NCBI GenBank assembly: GCA_951804985.1
Contig: OX638130.1
Coordinates: forward strand, 119,797,593-119,861,592
Direction of reading: 5' to 3'
Length of the DNA: 64,000 bases
Source of the DNA: Dryomyza anilis
Lineage: Eukaryota; Arthropoda; Insecta; Diptera; Dryomyzidae
The notes beneath the pieces were generated by a model. That model worked only from the letters and a program-made list of their open reading frames with translations. It ran no database searches and had not been told where the DNA came from. Both the position numbers and the translations under genes were made by a program. Shown piece after piece: positions 46,320 to 58,027 of the stretch (position 1 is its first letter; each line of letters begins with the position of its first letter).

Positions 46320-46960
46320 AAAGAAAAACGCCTGCTGAGCTTGAGCAGCTTGTTAGCAGCGCAAATAAAATTGTTCAGCAGTAGCAGCAACATCGCATTG
46401 TTGACAGCATCAGCAAAAATAGTACCATTGCTGCTGCTGCTACTGCTGCTGATGTTGCTGGTGGATGGCAGCTAAGCTGTGACAGTGGCGACACCTTTGC
46501 AGCATCAGCATAACGAAGTGTAGCAGCGGCAGCAACAACAAACAGTAGCAACAGCATCAATAGCAGCAGCGGCAACAACATCCACATCCACATCAGCATC
46601 ACTGTAACTGCTAACAAAACGATTTTTGAAAGTGTCGCAGAGCAACAGCCAAAAGAAATCGAAAAAATTCGGATCACTGTTGGCAGCATCAGCAGTAGCA
46701 GCAGCAACATCATCATCAGGACAACTACTAGAACGATGAGGAAGGAGACTGCGAGCACGTGCTCGTGTTCTGATTGGGTTTGCATTTCGCTATCAAAGCT
46801 ATCATCAACTTCAACTCCATTCAATGCAATCGTTTCTTCATTTACGTCTAAATTTTTGCACAATTTTCTTTTTCTGATTTTCACCTCTTTGCTACGGCAG
46901 CCGTTGCTACTGCCCCAGTTGTTGCTACTACCTTGGTTGTTGCTTTTTGCAATTCGCATG
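46320..46960. repeat. CAG/CAA trinucleotide-rich island
   Basis: gcagcagcaacaac-type runs on the + strand, giving CTG/TTG on the minus strand. The 197-codon minus frame (46375-46968) is Leu/Val/Met-rich low complexity and follows directly from this composition. Such islands are common in fly noncoding DNA. I do not call a gene. Confidence 0.6.
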
Positions 46961-47645
46961 ATTTTCACTGCATTTTTTTTTTCTTCATTGTCCTGGTATA
47001 AGTAGAACAGCGCGTAGATTGTGTTGTTTTCAGATTTTTCTCAAATATCTTCAGATTGTACTATGTACTGTATTTGCAGCTATTTGTTTGGCTTTCTGTG
47101 GCGCTTCGTATGTAGAGCTGACAGCAGCTGCTGGTCGAATATTTTGCATGCTTGGACTTGGTAAGACTGCTTCTAACTTTCAAATGCAGATGTGTGTCGT
47201 GATCTAAAGCATTAAAACAAAATAGGAAAAAATGCGATTATGCGAAATTTTATAAGAGACATTTTTATTTAGAATAATTTCGAAAATAAATTTTGAAAAA
47301 AATCCCTTTAAAAATAATTTTCAAAAAAAAAAATTACAAAAAAAAATTCTATGACTAAAAATATTAACGTAAAAAACAATTGTCCGAAAAATTATTATTT
47401 CAATTGTTTTCAAATATATCTCTACTATATATTTGTAAATGTTTGTATGTATGTACAGAATAGATATCTAAACGGCTGAACCGAATCGAATAAATTTTTG
47501 ACACAATACGTATGTTGTACCTGGACAGAGTATAGGCTATATCTTGGTGTGATTGGTGGACTGGGTGTGGCACCTGGCATATAAGCCAAAAATTAAAACA
47601 CTGAATATTAGCAATTAGTATAGCAGTTTTAAAGAACTTTTGGTC
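46961..47645. other. AT-rich spacer
   Basis: Short complex part to 47210 (tttggctttctgtggcgc), then homopolymer-rich A/T sequence. No supported feature. Confidence 0.4.
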
Positions 47646-47654
47646 AGCGTTATA

Positions 47655-47835
47655 TTTATCCAAATTCACAACACCGAAATACATCATACCTAAATTCATC
47701 ACTCCGAAACTCACCACACTAAAACTCACTCTACTAAAACCCACCAAACAACAACTCACCACATTTAAACTCACCACATTTAAACTCACCACACTAAAAT
47801 CACCACACTAAAACCCACCACACCAAAATTTCTAC
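47655..47835. repeat. Short minisatellite (aaactcaccacactaa type)
   Basis: About ten 13-17-bp units of the form (c)actaaaactcaccaca with drifting length. The array ends about 30 bp before a MITE B copy. Confidence 0.75.
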
Positions 47836-47869
47836 TAGGAAAAACTCTACAGGTATAAATAATAATGAA

Positions 47870-48564
47870 CAAGAACATAAAATACCACATATTTTACTTC
47901 ATATTGAAGAATGCTGTTCGTCAAACCAGATTTCAATCAAAATATTTATTTTTAGTTCATTTTTTGCTGTACTTCTCAGTTCTCAAGTTGTTCTTGTATG
48001 TTATTTCTTATATAATTCTTGCTCGACATGCATAAATTAGTAAAATATATTGTAATATATTTATTTATAATTACAACTTTTTATTAATAAAAAGTTATTA
48101 CAAAAAAAAAAAATTGTTTGAAATTTTTTTTATAATTTTTTTTAAAAAAAATTTTTTTTTTTCGAATAATTTTTTTTTACAATTTTTTTTACAATTTTTT
48201 TTTCGGAATTTCTTTTTCTCGGATAATTTCATTTTTTGAAAAAAAAATTATATTTAAAAAAAATCTGTTATTTTCTGAATAAAATGTTCACAACATCATT
48301 TTTTTCGAATTATTTAGTTATTTTCTAAAAAAATATTTGATTCATAAATATTATGAACAATTCATCAATATGACGATTTAAATTCATTGTATTGAATATT
48401 TCGCTCTTCACTATGATGTTCGATAGTACGAATAATTTCATATATAAAATCATCAATATGACATTCAATGAACGGTGGTATCTATATGATGAATCCGGTA
48501 GTTGGTGAAAAAATTCATAATATTTATGAATAAATTCATACCATTGATGGTTTTTTTGTCTGTG
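47870..48564 (+). mobile_element. MITE family B, 5'-truncated copy
   Basis: It begins within the family B interior (cttcatattgaagaatgctg, ttcgtcaaacc), continues through the A/T core (tgcataaattagtaaaat, also seen at 61370) and ends attcataccattgatgg, tttttttgtctgtg. The left terminus is missing. It is more similar to the 61.1-kb copy than to the 18.3-kb copy. Confidence 0.75.
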
Positions 48565-48685
48565 TACATTTAGAACACAAATAAAAAACGTTCACAGTGA
48601 AGCACGGGTCCCTGCTAGTTTTTATAAATATAACTTTATATTACTAAAAAATGGTAATTATTAAAAAAATTTATTATAATATTTC

Positions 48686-48925
48686 CAAGCCCACCCCTTC
48701 GTAGTCCACCCGGCTCTCAACAGAACCACGCATTATAGAGAGAATTCGTTCTTCAGTCGCACGATTCGTTTGTGGAACAATTCCCTGCGTCAGTTTTTCC
48801 CGACATTTTTGATATTGGGAAATTCAAAACAAATATTCACCGACACTACCTCATCTTTCCTCCCTTCCTCTAACCCTAATCCTTTCCTACGATCAACACT
48901 GTGCTTTGCATAAATAGGGGAAAGC
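48686..48925 (+). pseudogene. Non-LTR retrotransposon ORF2 C-terminal remnant, copy 2
   Basis: GAG at 48740 starts ENSFFSRTIRLWNN. After a frameshift it continues PASVFPDIFDIGKFKTNIHR and HYLIFPPFL and then a stop. This is the same LINE tail as at 26862, here without the MITE insertion. The 3' sequence tttcctacgatcaacactgt is shared with 27418. Frameshifted, so not functional. Confidence 0.68.
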
Positions 48926-49199
48926 CCCTGACTGTTGGTATAATATACAAATTTTTGTATGCCTTGTTATTGAGGAGTTATGAACTTTTAAAATTGTTTG
49001 CTACGTTTCATTGTACGATGAAAAATTTTTATATACATAGAAAATCTTATCACAAAAGTGTACTTTTAGATACATTTATAAAAAATATTAAAAGTATTTG
49101 ATTTCATATGTTTTCGGAGCAATATATGTTGAAAAATGCGTATAATTTCAAGTGATAGACTACGTTTTGGGCCATATATGTTGTTTTTTTTTTTGGTTT

Positions 49200-49399
49200 T
49201 GGTTCATTCATTTGAAGAAACGTATTCTTCACATACACTTTAATATATTGAAAAAAACTTTTTACATCATTCATCATATTGTTAATGAATTCAGAAAATT
49301 GATGTTTTGTAGTTATCAATATTATGAATTGTTCATCAAAACAATGAATCATGGTTTGAAGAACGTAATTCATCAATATGATGATGATTTTTTACTGTG
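49200..49399 (-). mobile_element. MITE family B, terminal fragment (inverted)
   Basis: The reverse complement gives cacagtaaaaaatcatc, attacgttcttcaaacc, atgattcattgttttgatg and aagaacgtttcttcaa-like sequence, the left end of family B. It lies in opposite orientation to the copy at 47870, about 640 bp away. Confidence 0.7.
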
Positions 49400-50239
49400 T
49401 AGAACTTACACAAATTCAAAAACAGCATTAGAATCAAATTATATGTACGAAAATCCGTATATAGTTCTTACTTTTGCCAATTGGATATTTTAAATAAATG
49501 AACTATATGAAATTGATAAAATTTTGCATAAATGTTTACTTAAATTAAGCTAAGTAATATTCAAAATTTGTTAAAAAAATCTTTACATATGTGGGTTTTC
49601 ATCTGGCGCAAGTTGAGGTATTATTTGAATGGTATTACGATGATCATAAATATGAGAGTTTTCTCTTTGTGTATCGTTTTTCGAAGGATTTTTTTTCTAA
49701 AACCAAAACCTAAGATTATATCCAGTACACCACGAATCTTAGTTTCCATAATGAAATTTGATATAAAATTTATTTTTGGTGTTTTGCTTTACCAGCGGAC
49801 AAACAAATCTCGTTTCGATAAAACTACTAGTTGCACGGAGACAGAATAGTTATGCTGGAAACATTTCGTGCCCGGTATTGAAAATTATATATACTTGATC
49901 AACGTAACCTACTCAGTCATCTGGTAGTGCTCTGTCTGTTGAAATCAAGATAGCAGAAAAACAAAAAGATCTAGAGAAACAAAACTGCGAAGTTCGATTA
50001 CTAATGAACTTACAGGGTATTGTATTAAAAATGAATATTGAATTTTACCTTATACCGGTCGAAGTGGGTTATTTAAATCACTTGAATGATTATTTACAGA
50101 AAAACAATATATTTCGCGAATCGACTCATTTAAAGTGGGTACTCAAATGAAAGGAAATTCCATAGCAATTACAAGTTGAAAGTTATTTTCAAAATTCCTA
50201 AAACCTGGGGACCTCTGAATCACTCCAAACGATCGGCTA
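49400..50239. other. AT-rich spacer
   Basis: No supported gene. ggtactcaaatgaaagg at about 50138 and ccggtcgaagtggg at about 50058 match the 13130-13320 region and suggest another fragment of the same dispersed repeat. Confidence 0.4.
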
Positions 50240-50695
50240 GACTATTATTAATCATAAAAGGTTGCGATATAGCTCTGAAGAACCTAGGCCGAGCACTTTC
50301 ACCATTTGAGCAGTGCATGTATATATAACATCGTAGTATAATAGTACTAAAAAATATATTTATTTATTTTGTACTAGCGTTTATTTAGTACGATCGTCGG
50401 TAGCTCAAGGTTAGAGCGTTGGACTGCGAGCCGAAAGGTCCCAGGTTCAAGCCTGGACTGGGGCTAACAACATCTTTTCATAGAAACATTTTGTATACCT
50501 CGCTACCTCTCGGCAGTAAACCTAACCTATGAGAGTAAAAGATTGCCTATGAAAAAATCTCACCCGCCCTTTGGATTCGGCACTAAACTGTAGTTCCCAC
50601 CGCTTTGAGCACAAGTATATTTGTGCTCAAAGAGGTGGGACCTTCCGTTTAATGACGAATCGGGGGTGAGAGCTTTTCAAAGGAAATGTTTTACT
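50240..50695. mobile_element. SINE cluster: one + copy flanked by inverted fragments
   Basis: 50391-50622 on the + strand is a SINE with a variant head (gatcgtcggtagctcaaggt, B box ggttcaagcctgg) and normal body. From about 50622 the sequence turns round: tgctcaaagaggtgggacct, cgaatcgggggtgagagc and ttttcaaaggaaatg are the reverse complement of the body just read. At 50262-50330 a further minus fragment (gaacctaggccgagcacttt) precedes the head. The whole can form a large hairpin. Confidence 0.72.
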
Positions 50696-51394
50696 GACTA
50701 CTTTTAATTACTTTTAACTTTACGAGAAAGACATGGAAGTGCGCAAGAGCTGCAAATGCCATGAGCGCGTTACGCAGAGTGTAGAAGTTTCTGGAAATAT
50801 CTAGAATACGGCTATGCGGCTAATGAGAGCACCGCATCTAAGGCACAGACAGTGAACTAGTGAGCGAACATTGTCGAGCTAAATTGTAATAGAGTAGTTT
50901 TTTATTTTATTTGTTGTTCGTAGGAACAGTTGAAATTTTAAAGGGAAGAAGGAAAGATGAGGTAGTATCGGAAGATGTTTGTCTTGAATTTGTTAATGTC
51001 AAAGATGTCGAAAAAAACAGACGCATGGAGAGCTTTTCAGAGGAAATGTTTTACTGACTACTTTTAATTACTTTTAACTTTACGAGAAAGACATGGAAGT
51101 GCGTAAGAGCTGCAAATGCCATGAGCGCGTTACGCAGATTATAGAAGTCTCTGGAAACATCTAGAATACGGCTATGCGGCTAATGAGAGCAGCGCATCTA
51201 AGGCACAGACACTGAACTAGTGAGCGAACATTATCGAGCTAAATTGTTAAAATAGAGTAGTTTTTTTATTTTATTTGTTGTTCGTAGAAAGAGTTGAAAT
51301 TTTAAAGGGAAAAAGGAAAGATGAGGTAGTATCGGTAGATGTTTGTCTTGAATTTGTCAATGTCAAAGATGTCGAAAAAAACAGACGCATGGAG
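50668..51394 (+). repeat. 360-bp tandem duplication carrying LTR-like promoter sequence
   Basis: gagagcttttca(a/g)aggaaatg occurs at 50668 and 51028. The copies are nearly identical to aaacagacgcatgga at about 51026 and 51390. Each holds agaaagacatggaagtgcg, a GAA-periodic segment (GAA at 50784/50794/50804 and 51144/51154/51164), (a/c)gcatctaaggcacagac and ctaaattgt. In that order these correspond to the 13.6-13.9 kb promoter element, but with taatgaga in place of TATATAA. The left edge lies in SINE-derived sequence. Confidence 0.78.
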
Positions 51395-52029
51395 ATAGAT
51401 CGATAAACGTATCGATGAACTGAAGAACGGTCTACATAATTCAGAGATACGAACTTATTTAACCTTTTTTTGAAGACGTAACAATATACTTTGAAGCTTT
51501 TATTTTGAAAAGTGTATAAAATATACTGAATTGAAGTATATTAAAATTAAATACCTTCATATTTATTTTTACTATTTTTTGCTTCTATTTTGATGATTAT
51601 AAATAACTATGTTTCGTCGTAAGATTGCCACATGACATCACTTCCTTTTCATTCATATATATAGCTTTCCTGTGTATACTTATTCTACAGATTATCCTTT
51701 TAAATCTGACAGCAATATTCGTGTTTCTCAGTATCGCCATTGTTGTCACTTCTTATATTAGATTATCCAAAGTTATATATTTCTTTGACTTCATCTGCTG
51801 CTACTTATTCTCCTATCTTCCTCATAATATTTATTATTTATTTAAATCTTTCTTTTAGACTTGCTCTACATAAATTTTGTCGATTTCTATTGCTTGCAAT
51901 TTATGAATAAAAGACAGCAACCAGGGGGTATTGTTGCAACAGCCAATGAAGCGAAAATACATGTTGCTGCTGACAAGACGCTTGACGTAACTACCTGTCA
52001 TGACCAAGAGCCACCACATCAACAACAAT
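51395..52029. other. Spacer, AT-rich then mixed
   Basis: 51410-51480 continues the similarity to the LTR-like element (agatacgaactta). The rest shows no recognisable feature. A + frame at 51625-51858 is hydrophobic because of T-rich sequence and has no start context or domain to support it. Confidence 0.4.
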
Positions 52030-52910
52030 AATATTAGACTGTCTGTCTGTCTGCCTGCCTGCTGTCCGTCCCTACATCCGTCCGTCTGTCCACATGTTTG
52101 CATGTGTTTGTGTTAACGAGTGTTTATTGTATTATTACAAACAAGAGCAACAACTTATTGTTGCCACACCGTGCGATGATGTTCCTGCTATTGTTGCTGC
52201 TGTCAATGCTGCAGTTGCCGATGTTGTTACTGCTGCTACGCCTGTTGTTTGCATCGATTCACATCGACATCAAGTGTAAATTTTATCGGCAGCAACATGC
52301 AAAAGCATCAGCAACATATTATTAGACTATGTACTGTCTGGTGTGAGTAGCAACAGTAACGGCAGCAGTTGTTGCTCAAAACTGATTGCGAGCAGCATTG
52401 TGTTGTTGTTGTTATTGTTGAACTGGCGGTTGTTAATGTTGTTGCTGTTGTGCATATGTTGGACAAATATTTAAATTTGTTGCTGCCTCGCAGCATGTTG
52501 CTGTCGGGTATTGTTGTAGCTGCTTGCACTGCTGCTGCCGCTCCTCTTGCTGTTGTTAGTCTTTATTGCTGCTGTTCAGTTGCTTGTATTTCTAGTTGTT
52601 GTAGTATTTATTGTTGTTGTTGTATTTATTGGTTGCTGTCGTTTGTTGTTGCGTTTCATTGGTTTTCATTTCATTTGCTTTCATTGCATTGATTCTTCCA
52701 TTTAGTTGCATAAATTAAGGATATTGAGCAGATATTTCTTCACCGGCATCCTTTTGGTTTGTTCGACATTTGTTGTTGTTGTTACTGGTGGCATGGCTTT
52801 GTGTTGTCGTCTTTTAAGCTACACAAATGTAATTCTTTTTGCATGTTGCTGCTTTTTATTGCATTATTCAAAAAGGATATTGATTTTATAGCCATTGTTT
52901 AGAACCGTCC
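52030..52910. repeat. TTG/TGC trinucleotide-rich island with (gtcy)n edge
   Basis: gtctgtctgtctgcctgcct opens the block. ttgttgttgttattgttg and gctgctgccgctcc runs then dominate to about 52700. Several frames on both strands are open (poly-Val/Leu/Cys or poly-Thr/Gln) only because of composition. No splice sites join them convincingly. It resembles the 46.3-47 kb island in reverse orientation. Confidence 0.55.
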
Positions 52911-53112
52911 GTTCTCTTTCGTCCGTCTGTCCGTCGGTTACACCAACAAATTTTTAATCTTCATAAACAAGTCGAGGTTTTTGTCGGTCTAAACAAATGT
53001 TTGCGGTCGGAAGATGGAGGTAGAAAGTTTATTTACTAGAATTTCGGTTTAATATTATTGTGTTTTTTCAATTAACTGCTTGTTATGTTTATTTTTTAAA
53101 AGATATTGTACG

Positions 53113-54215
53113 AATGTAGCTTAAATATTGCTTAAAGGTTGCATTAATATTGCATAAAGATTGCATACATATTGCGTAAAGATTACATACAGATTGCATA
53201 ACGATTGCATTAAGATTGTATGAATATTGTATAAAGATTACATAAAGATTGCATAAAGGTTGCATAAAGATTGTATAAAGATTGTATAAAGATTGCATAA
53301 AGATTGCATAAGAAATGCATACAAATTGCATTCATATTTAATAAAGATTGTATAAAGATTGCATGAAGATTGCATAAAGATTGCATAAAGAATGCATAAA
53401 AATTGCTAAATATTGCATAAAGATTATATAAAGATTGCAAACAGATTGCATAAAGATTGCATAAGGATTGCATAAAGATTACATAAAATTGCGTAAAGAA
53501 AGAATAATGATTGCCTAAAGATTACACAAATATTGCTTAAAGATAACATAAAGTTTGTATAAAGATTGCATAAAGATTGTATAAATATTGCTTAAAAATT
53601 GCATAAAGATTGCATAAAAATTGTTTAAAAATTGCATAAAGATTGTATTAAGATTGCATAAAGGTTGTATAAGGATTGTTTAAAGATTGCATAAAGATTG
53701 CGTAAAGATTGCATAAAGATTGAATAAAACTTGTATAAAGATTGTATTAAGATGTTATACAGATTTTATTAAAATTCCATAAAGTATTTTAAAAGATTGC
53801 ATACATTTCACATAAAGATTGCATTGAGATTGCACGACTCTTGCATAAATATTGTATAAAAATTGGCATAAAATGTCTATAAAGATTGCATAAAGATTGC
53901 ATGAATATTGCATAAAGATTGCATACAGATTGCATAAAATTGTTAAAGTTTGTTTAAAGATTGCATTAAGATTGTATGAAGATTGCATAAAGATTTCATA
54001 AAGATTGCATAAGGATTGCATAAAATTGTTAAAGTTTGTTTAAAGATTGCATAAAGATTGTATGAAGATTGCATTAAGATTGAAAAAAGATTGCATAAAG
54101 ATTGCATAAAGATTGTATGAAGATTGCATTAAGATTGAAAAAAGATTGCATAAAGATTGCATAAATATTGCATAAAGATTGCATAAAGATTGCATGAAGA
54201 TTGCATAAGGATTGC
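53113..54215. repeat. 11-bp satellite (consensus attgcataaag), about 100 copies
   Basis: Nearly continuous units of attgcataaag, with variants attgtataaag, attgcatacag, attgcatgaag and attacataaag. Longer internal duplications are visible, for example aaaattgttaaagtttgttt at about 53937 and 54022, about 85 bp apart. Since 3 x 11 = 33, minus-strand frames read a repeating 11-residue MQSLCNLYAIF. These are not genes. Confidence 0.93.
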
Positions 54216-54313
54216 ACAGATTTTTAACAAAATGTGTACAACGATTTCATTGAACGATTGCTTAGATTTAAAAAATATATATAAATAATTAAAAATATTA
54301 AAAATAAAAAATA

Positions 54314-54439
54314 AAGGGTTTTTCAATAAGAGCTACAAAAGTTTTTTTCAAGGGTAAGGTTTGCCATTTCATGAAACGGCAAGAAATATATCGTCGCTCT
54401 GTCGCTCTACTTTTGTAGCGTCCCTTTTGAAAAACCCTT
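54314..54439. mobile_element. 126-bp MITE, deletion derivative of a mariner-like element
   Basis: The termini are aagggtttttcaataagag and tcccttttgaaaaaccctt, flanked by ta on both sides (54312-54313 and 54440-54441). ctacaaaagt / acttttgtagcg pair subterminally. The interior ggtttgccatttcatgaaac and ggcaagaaatat match the element at 61859-62187. Too short to code. Confidence 0.8.
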
Positions 54440-56395
54440 TAAATAAAATTAAAAAGTTATATGAATTTAGTCCCTAGTAACTCAAACCCGTATTCCTCCG
54501 AAAATTCAATAAAATATTTGTTTGTGTTTTTAAGCCACTGACGCGTGTTCGTGCCGTCGACCTCAAGTCAAGGCAATTTAAGCATCTTAATCCAGAAGCA
54601 TACAAATTATTGTCCATTTGCAAAATTGCAACATAGTCAGAAATTGTTGCAGCAAGAGCAATGGCAATGGCAACATAGTAAAGTTAACGACATGAAGGAG
54701 ATCGAGCGTTCCGAGCAAAGGAACCGGCAAGGAAACTGCAATTCCAATGCATTAGCATGTTGTATTCCATGGGTCTGGATATGTGCGTGTGTGTGTGTGT
54801 GTGTGAAAGGCACACATATATGCATTAAGGAGCAACAGCAATGCGAAAGTGCTTTGAAGACTTCTTAGCAATTACAACATATACACGAACACGTACCATA
54901 GCAAAATGCTCTGGAAGCAAATGCACATCCGTCCGTTCGCACTTCCGTTGCTCCATTTAGATTGACCGACGACCAGCCCCTTTCGTTGAACCGTTCGACA
55001 ATGTCCCCATTCGTTGCTCTGCTGTCTCGACAGCAGGCCATTCACTCAACCTGTTCGCCTGCTTTTGCCATTTGCTTTAATGTTGCAGAGCAGTGCAAAA
55101 AGCAGTTCTCCATGTGCATTGCTCTGGCCTTTCGTCGTGCGACCCAATCGCATTGCTTCTGCCAGTTTTGGTTTCGTTTGTGTTTAGCATATGTTGCGTT
55201 TTAATGTGTCTGATCGTTTGGTGTTATAATCGAAATTGTGCTCAATCGTTTGTTGCCAGAGCAGCCGAAGCAAAGGCAGTCGCAAAAAAGTCGATCAAAT
55301 CTGCAACATTAAACGTAAAGGTATTTTTTGAAGAAAAAAAAAAGAATACGGGGAAAAACAAATTTTAATAAATAAATCGAAATTCCTTTTAAATTTGAGT
55401 TAAAATTGTTATCTGGTTTTAAATGTCAGTTGTTTTTAAAGAAAATAACTGAATTTTGAGACGCCGGGTATTTTGAGAGGTCCAAAGCAATTTTAGACTT
55501 GAAATGTACTGAACTTGGTATTTTTACAGCATTTCTTGTATTTATTTTGTGAGTTAGATATCATCTTATGAAATTGTTATCATACGAGTATTTTTTTTTT
55601 ATAATTATACACCATCGGCAGAAAGACATAGACAGAGAAGAATCCGTATAACTCACGTTGACGTATTTTTAACAGCATATTTACTGCCGAAATATCCATT
55701 TGAAGAGGACCTCATATTGAACAATGCTGTGCAGAAAACTGATCACTGTATGAGCCAAAGTTACAAAAGAAATCCATTTTAACATAAATATGGGTAGAAG
55801 TTAAACGAGATTTTAGAATGGGTGGAGTAAAAAATGGAGGATCGTTTTAAATTAAATGGTATGAATAATATGAATTAATGTTGTTCAGAAAGAAGTAACC
55901 AAAGCTACCACAGAAATAATTCTGGAAATCTAGATGGGTTAGACCGTTAGAGTAAACGAAGTAATAGAAGTGGAGGTGTACATAATGGAGAACAAGTTTT
56001 TGAAGTGATAGTACATGTATTCATGGGATTCACGGCAGGGTCTATAATATTTCATACTCTGAAAGAAGTGTGCGCCTCCATCGGAACTACCAAAATAACT
56101 TTCCTGAATGAAAGGAAAACAAAGAATTACAGATAAAGTGGTACAACAAACGTGATAGGGCGTTTATAATGAATTAGAGTGTACAATTAAAAAATATAAA
56201 AATAAAGATTAAAATATACATATAAAGAAGCAATTAGACGATATCAGCACAAAATAAATAGAATAAAATATGGTGTTGCAGCTGTTCTAGAAATAAATCT
56301 TGGTGACAGGAATACCAAGTATAAAAAACTAAAGGTGGAAAAAACATACCTAAAAGAAACGAGTTGGGAAAGTTAGGTCACATGGGGCGGATTTT
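54440..56395. other. Non-repeat stretch
   Basis: 54540-55370 is less AT-biased with complex sequence; a (gt)n run lies at about 54785-54805. Overlapping + frames at 54962-55204 and 55093-55368 (one Cys-rich) have no recognisable domain or splice partner. 55370-56390 is AT-rich and featureless. Confidence 0.38.
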
Positions 56396-56429
56396 TATAG
56401 TCGGTCGGGCCCGACTATGACATACCCTA

Positions 56430-57083
56430 CACCTTTGGTGGAGATATTAATTGTATAACTTAATTTTAAATTTTTAATTATGCTGAACCTCCCCACCCTC
56501 AGAATATTATTCATATATCAGAAATATACGTCTTATATCCCCATAAATTAAAAAATTTATTTAAAGTATAAAAACTAAAAAAAAAATTGAAAAATATAAT
56601 TGGGCGGACCACGCCTATATTTAAAATTTTGAAAGGCTAATATTTCATAGATTTGATTTTAATAATTTACGGATCAAATTTCTACTATGAAAACACGGGA
56701 AATAATGAAAAAATAATGTGGGCGGTTCACGGCCATTTTTGGACCACATATTTTAAGGTACATTACAACAATATGTTTTAAATTTTATAACTATATCTTG
56801 TATACTTTTCGAGTTATTAGTTCCAAAAGAGTTAAATAAAAGTGACTTGTATGGGATGTGAGCGTGTTCGTTGACGGATTTGGCTCATCTCAAGTTTTTC
56901 TGTATTCGGACAGCAAGACAGCAAGACGGACAGACAGACAGACAGACAGACGGACATGGCTAAACGGACACGGGTAGTGATGCTGATCAAGAATATATAA
57001 ACTTTGCCATACAGGACATACAGGGGCGTTAAATTATCTGCACAAGCTTAATATACCCTGTTCCTCATAGGTGTAGGGTATAA
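56430..57083 (-). mobile_element. (GTCY)n-bearing dispersed element, inverted partner 1
   Basis: Bounded by taccctacacc and ggtgtagggta. It contains a gacagacagacagacagacg run (about 56935), atggctaaacggacac, gtagtgatgctgatcaagaa, acttttcgagttattag and gggcggaccacgcc. The (GTCY)n tract within a conserved element recalls dipteran mini-me/DINE-like elements; that assignment is by analogy only. A further palindrome, gtcgggcccgac, lies just outside at about 56401. No coding sequence. Confidence 0.6.
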
Positions 57084-57196
57084 AAAGAATGGGTTAATAA
57101 ATCCTTGAACATTGAGGGAATTAACACTTCTCTTCGAACCAAGCCCACCTTGACAAGCAATATGTTTGATTTGAGGTGGCATCGCCATCTGCCTTA

Positions 57197-57335
57197 ATTA
57201 TACCCTACACCTATGAGGTACAGGGTATATTAACTTTGTGCATATATTGTAACACCCCTTAGGAGGCGTGTCCGGTATGGAAAAGTATATATATTCTTGA
57301 TCAGCATCACTACCCGAGTCCGTTTAGCCATGTCC

Positions 57336-57399
<64 letters not shown>

Positions 57400-57830
57400 T
57401 GCTGTCTGGCTGTCTTGCTGTCCGAATACAGAATAACTTGAAAAATACTGATCAGAATGCGATGAAATTTCGTCTCAATGTATTTTAGCCAAAAGTATGA
57501 ATTGAGTTTGAAAATGAGCCAAATCGGCCAACGGACACGCCCACCTCCCATACAAGTCACTTTTATATAACTCTTTCGGAACTAATAACTCGAAAAGTAT
57601 TCAAGGTATAGTTATAAAATTTAAAAGGTATTGTTAGAATTCACCTATAAATATGTGGTCCAAAAATGGGCGTGATCCGCCCACTTTTTTTTTCATTATT
57701 TCCCGGGTTTTCATAGTGGAAATTTGATCCGTAAATTATTAAAATTAAATCTATGAAATATTAGCCTTTCAAAATTTTAAATATAGGCGAGGTCCGCCCA
57801 ATTATATATTAGAAAACTGTAACACTTTGA
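57197..57830 (+). mobile_element. (GTCY)n-bearing dispersed element, inverted partner 2
   Basis: Reverse-complement relative of 56430-57083. It reads taccctacacctatgagg, ttcttgatcagcatcactac, ccgtttagccatgtccg, about 14 copies of tctg, then ctaataactcgaaaagtat, and ends aggcgaggtccgcccaatta. The two copies are 114 bp apart, head to head. The (tctg)n tract is much longer here than in partner 1. The frames containing SVCLSVCLSV are translations of the microsatellite. Confidence 0.65.
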
Positions 57831-57913
57831 AAGAGACATAAAAAGTCTAGTGGAAAAATAACCTGTTCTTGAATTAAACAAAAAAAAAATTAAGTTTTAG
57901 ATGTGGGAAATAG

Positions 57914-58027
57914 TAGCCGCGGTAGCTCAGTGGTTAGTGCGTTGAACTGCGAGCCGAAAGGTCCCTGGTTCAAGCCTGGACTGGGGCTAACAATATCTTT
58001 TCATAGAAACAGTTTTCTATACCGCCT
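57914..58027 (+). mobile_element. tRNA-derived SINE, 3'-truncated copy
   Basis: gccgcggtagctcagtggtt starts the head (A box TAGCTCAGTGG at 57923, B box GGTTCAAGCC at 57967), then the first 40 bp of the body to ttttctataccgcc. The rest of the body and the tail are absent. A 72-nt tRNA-like shape can be drawn, but the anticodon arm does not pair properly, so this is not a working tRNA gene. Confidence 0.82.

Noticed and set aside
46375..46968. 197-codon minus-strand ORF
   Set aside because: Leu/Val/Met/Ala runs result from CAG/CAA-rich DNA on the opposite strand; no domain and no intron-exon context.
52098..52692. Several hydrophobic ORFs that could be membrane proteins
   Set aside because: Produced by TTG/TGC trinucleotide runs; frames on both strands are open over the same bases.
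53089..54326. Minus-strand ORFs with repeated MQSLCNLYAIF
   Set aside because: An 11-bp satellite necessarily yields an 11-residue periodic translation; frames break wherever the unit changes length.
57297..57488. + strand ORF with a run of SVCL repeats
   Set aside because: Translation of the (tctg)n microsatellite inside a mobile element.
57914..57990. Functional tRNA gene (also at 17150-17222, 22835-22905, 24220-24290 and 50391-50465)
   Set aside because: Boxes A and B are present, but the anticodon arm does not pair and every copy continues into the same non-tRNA body, so these are SINE heads.
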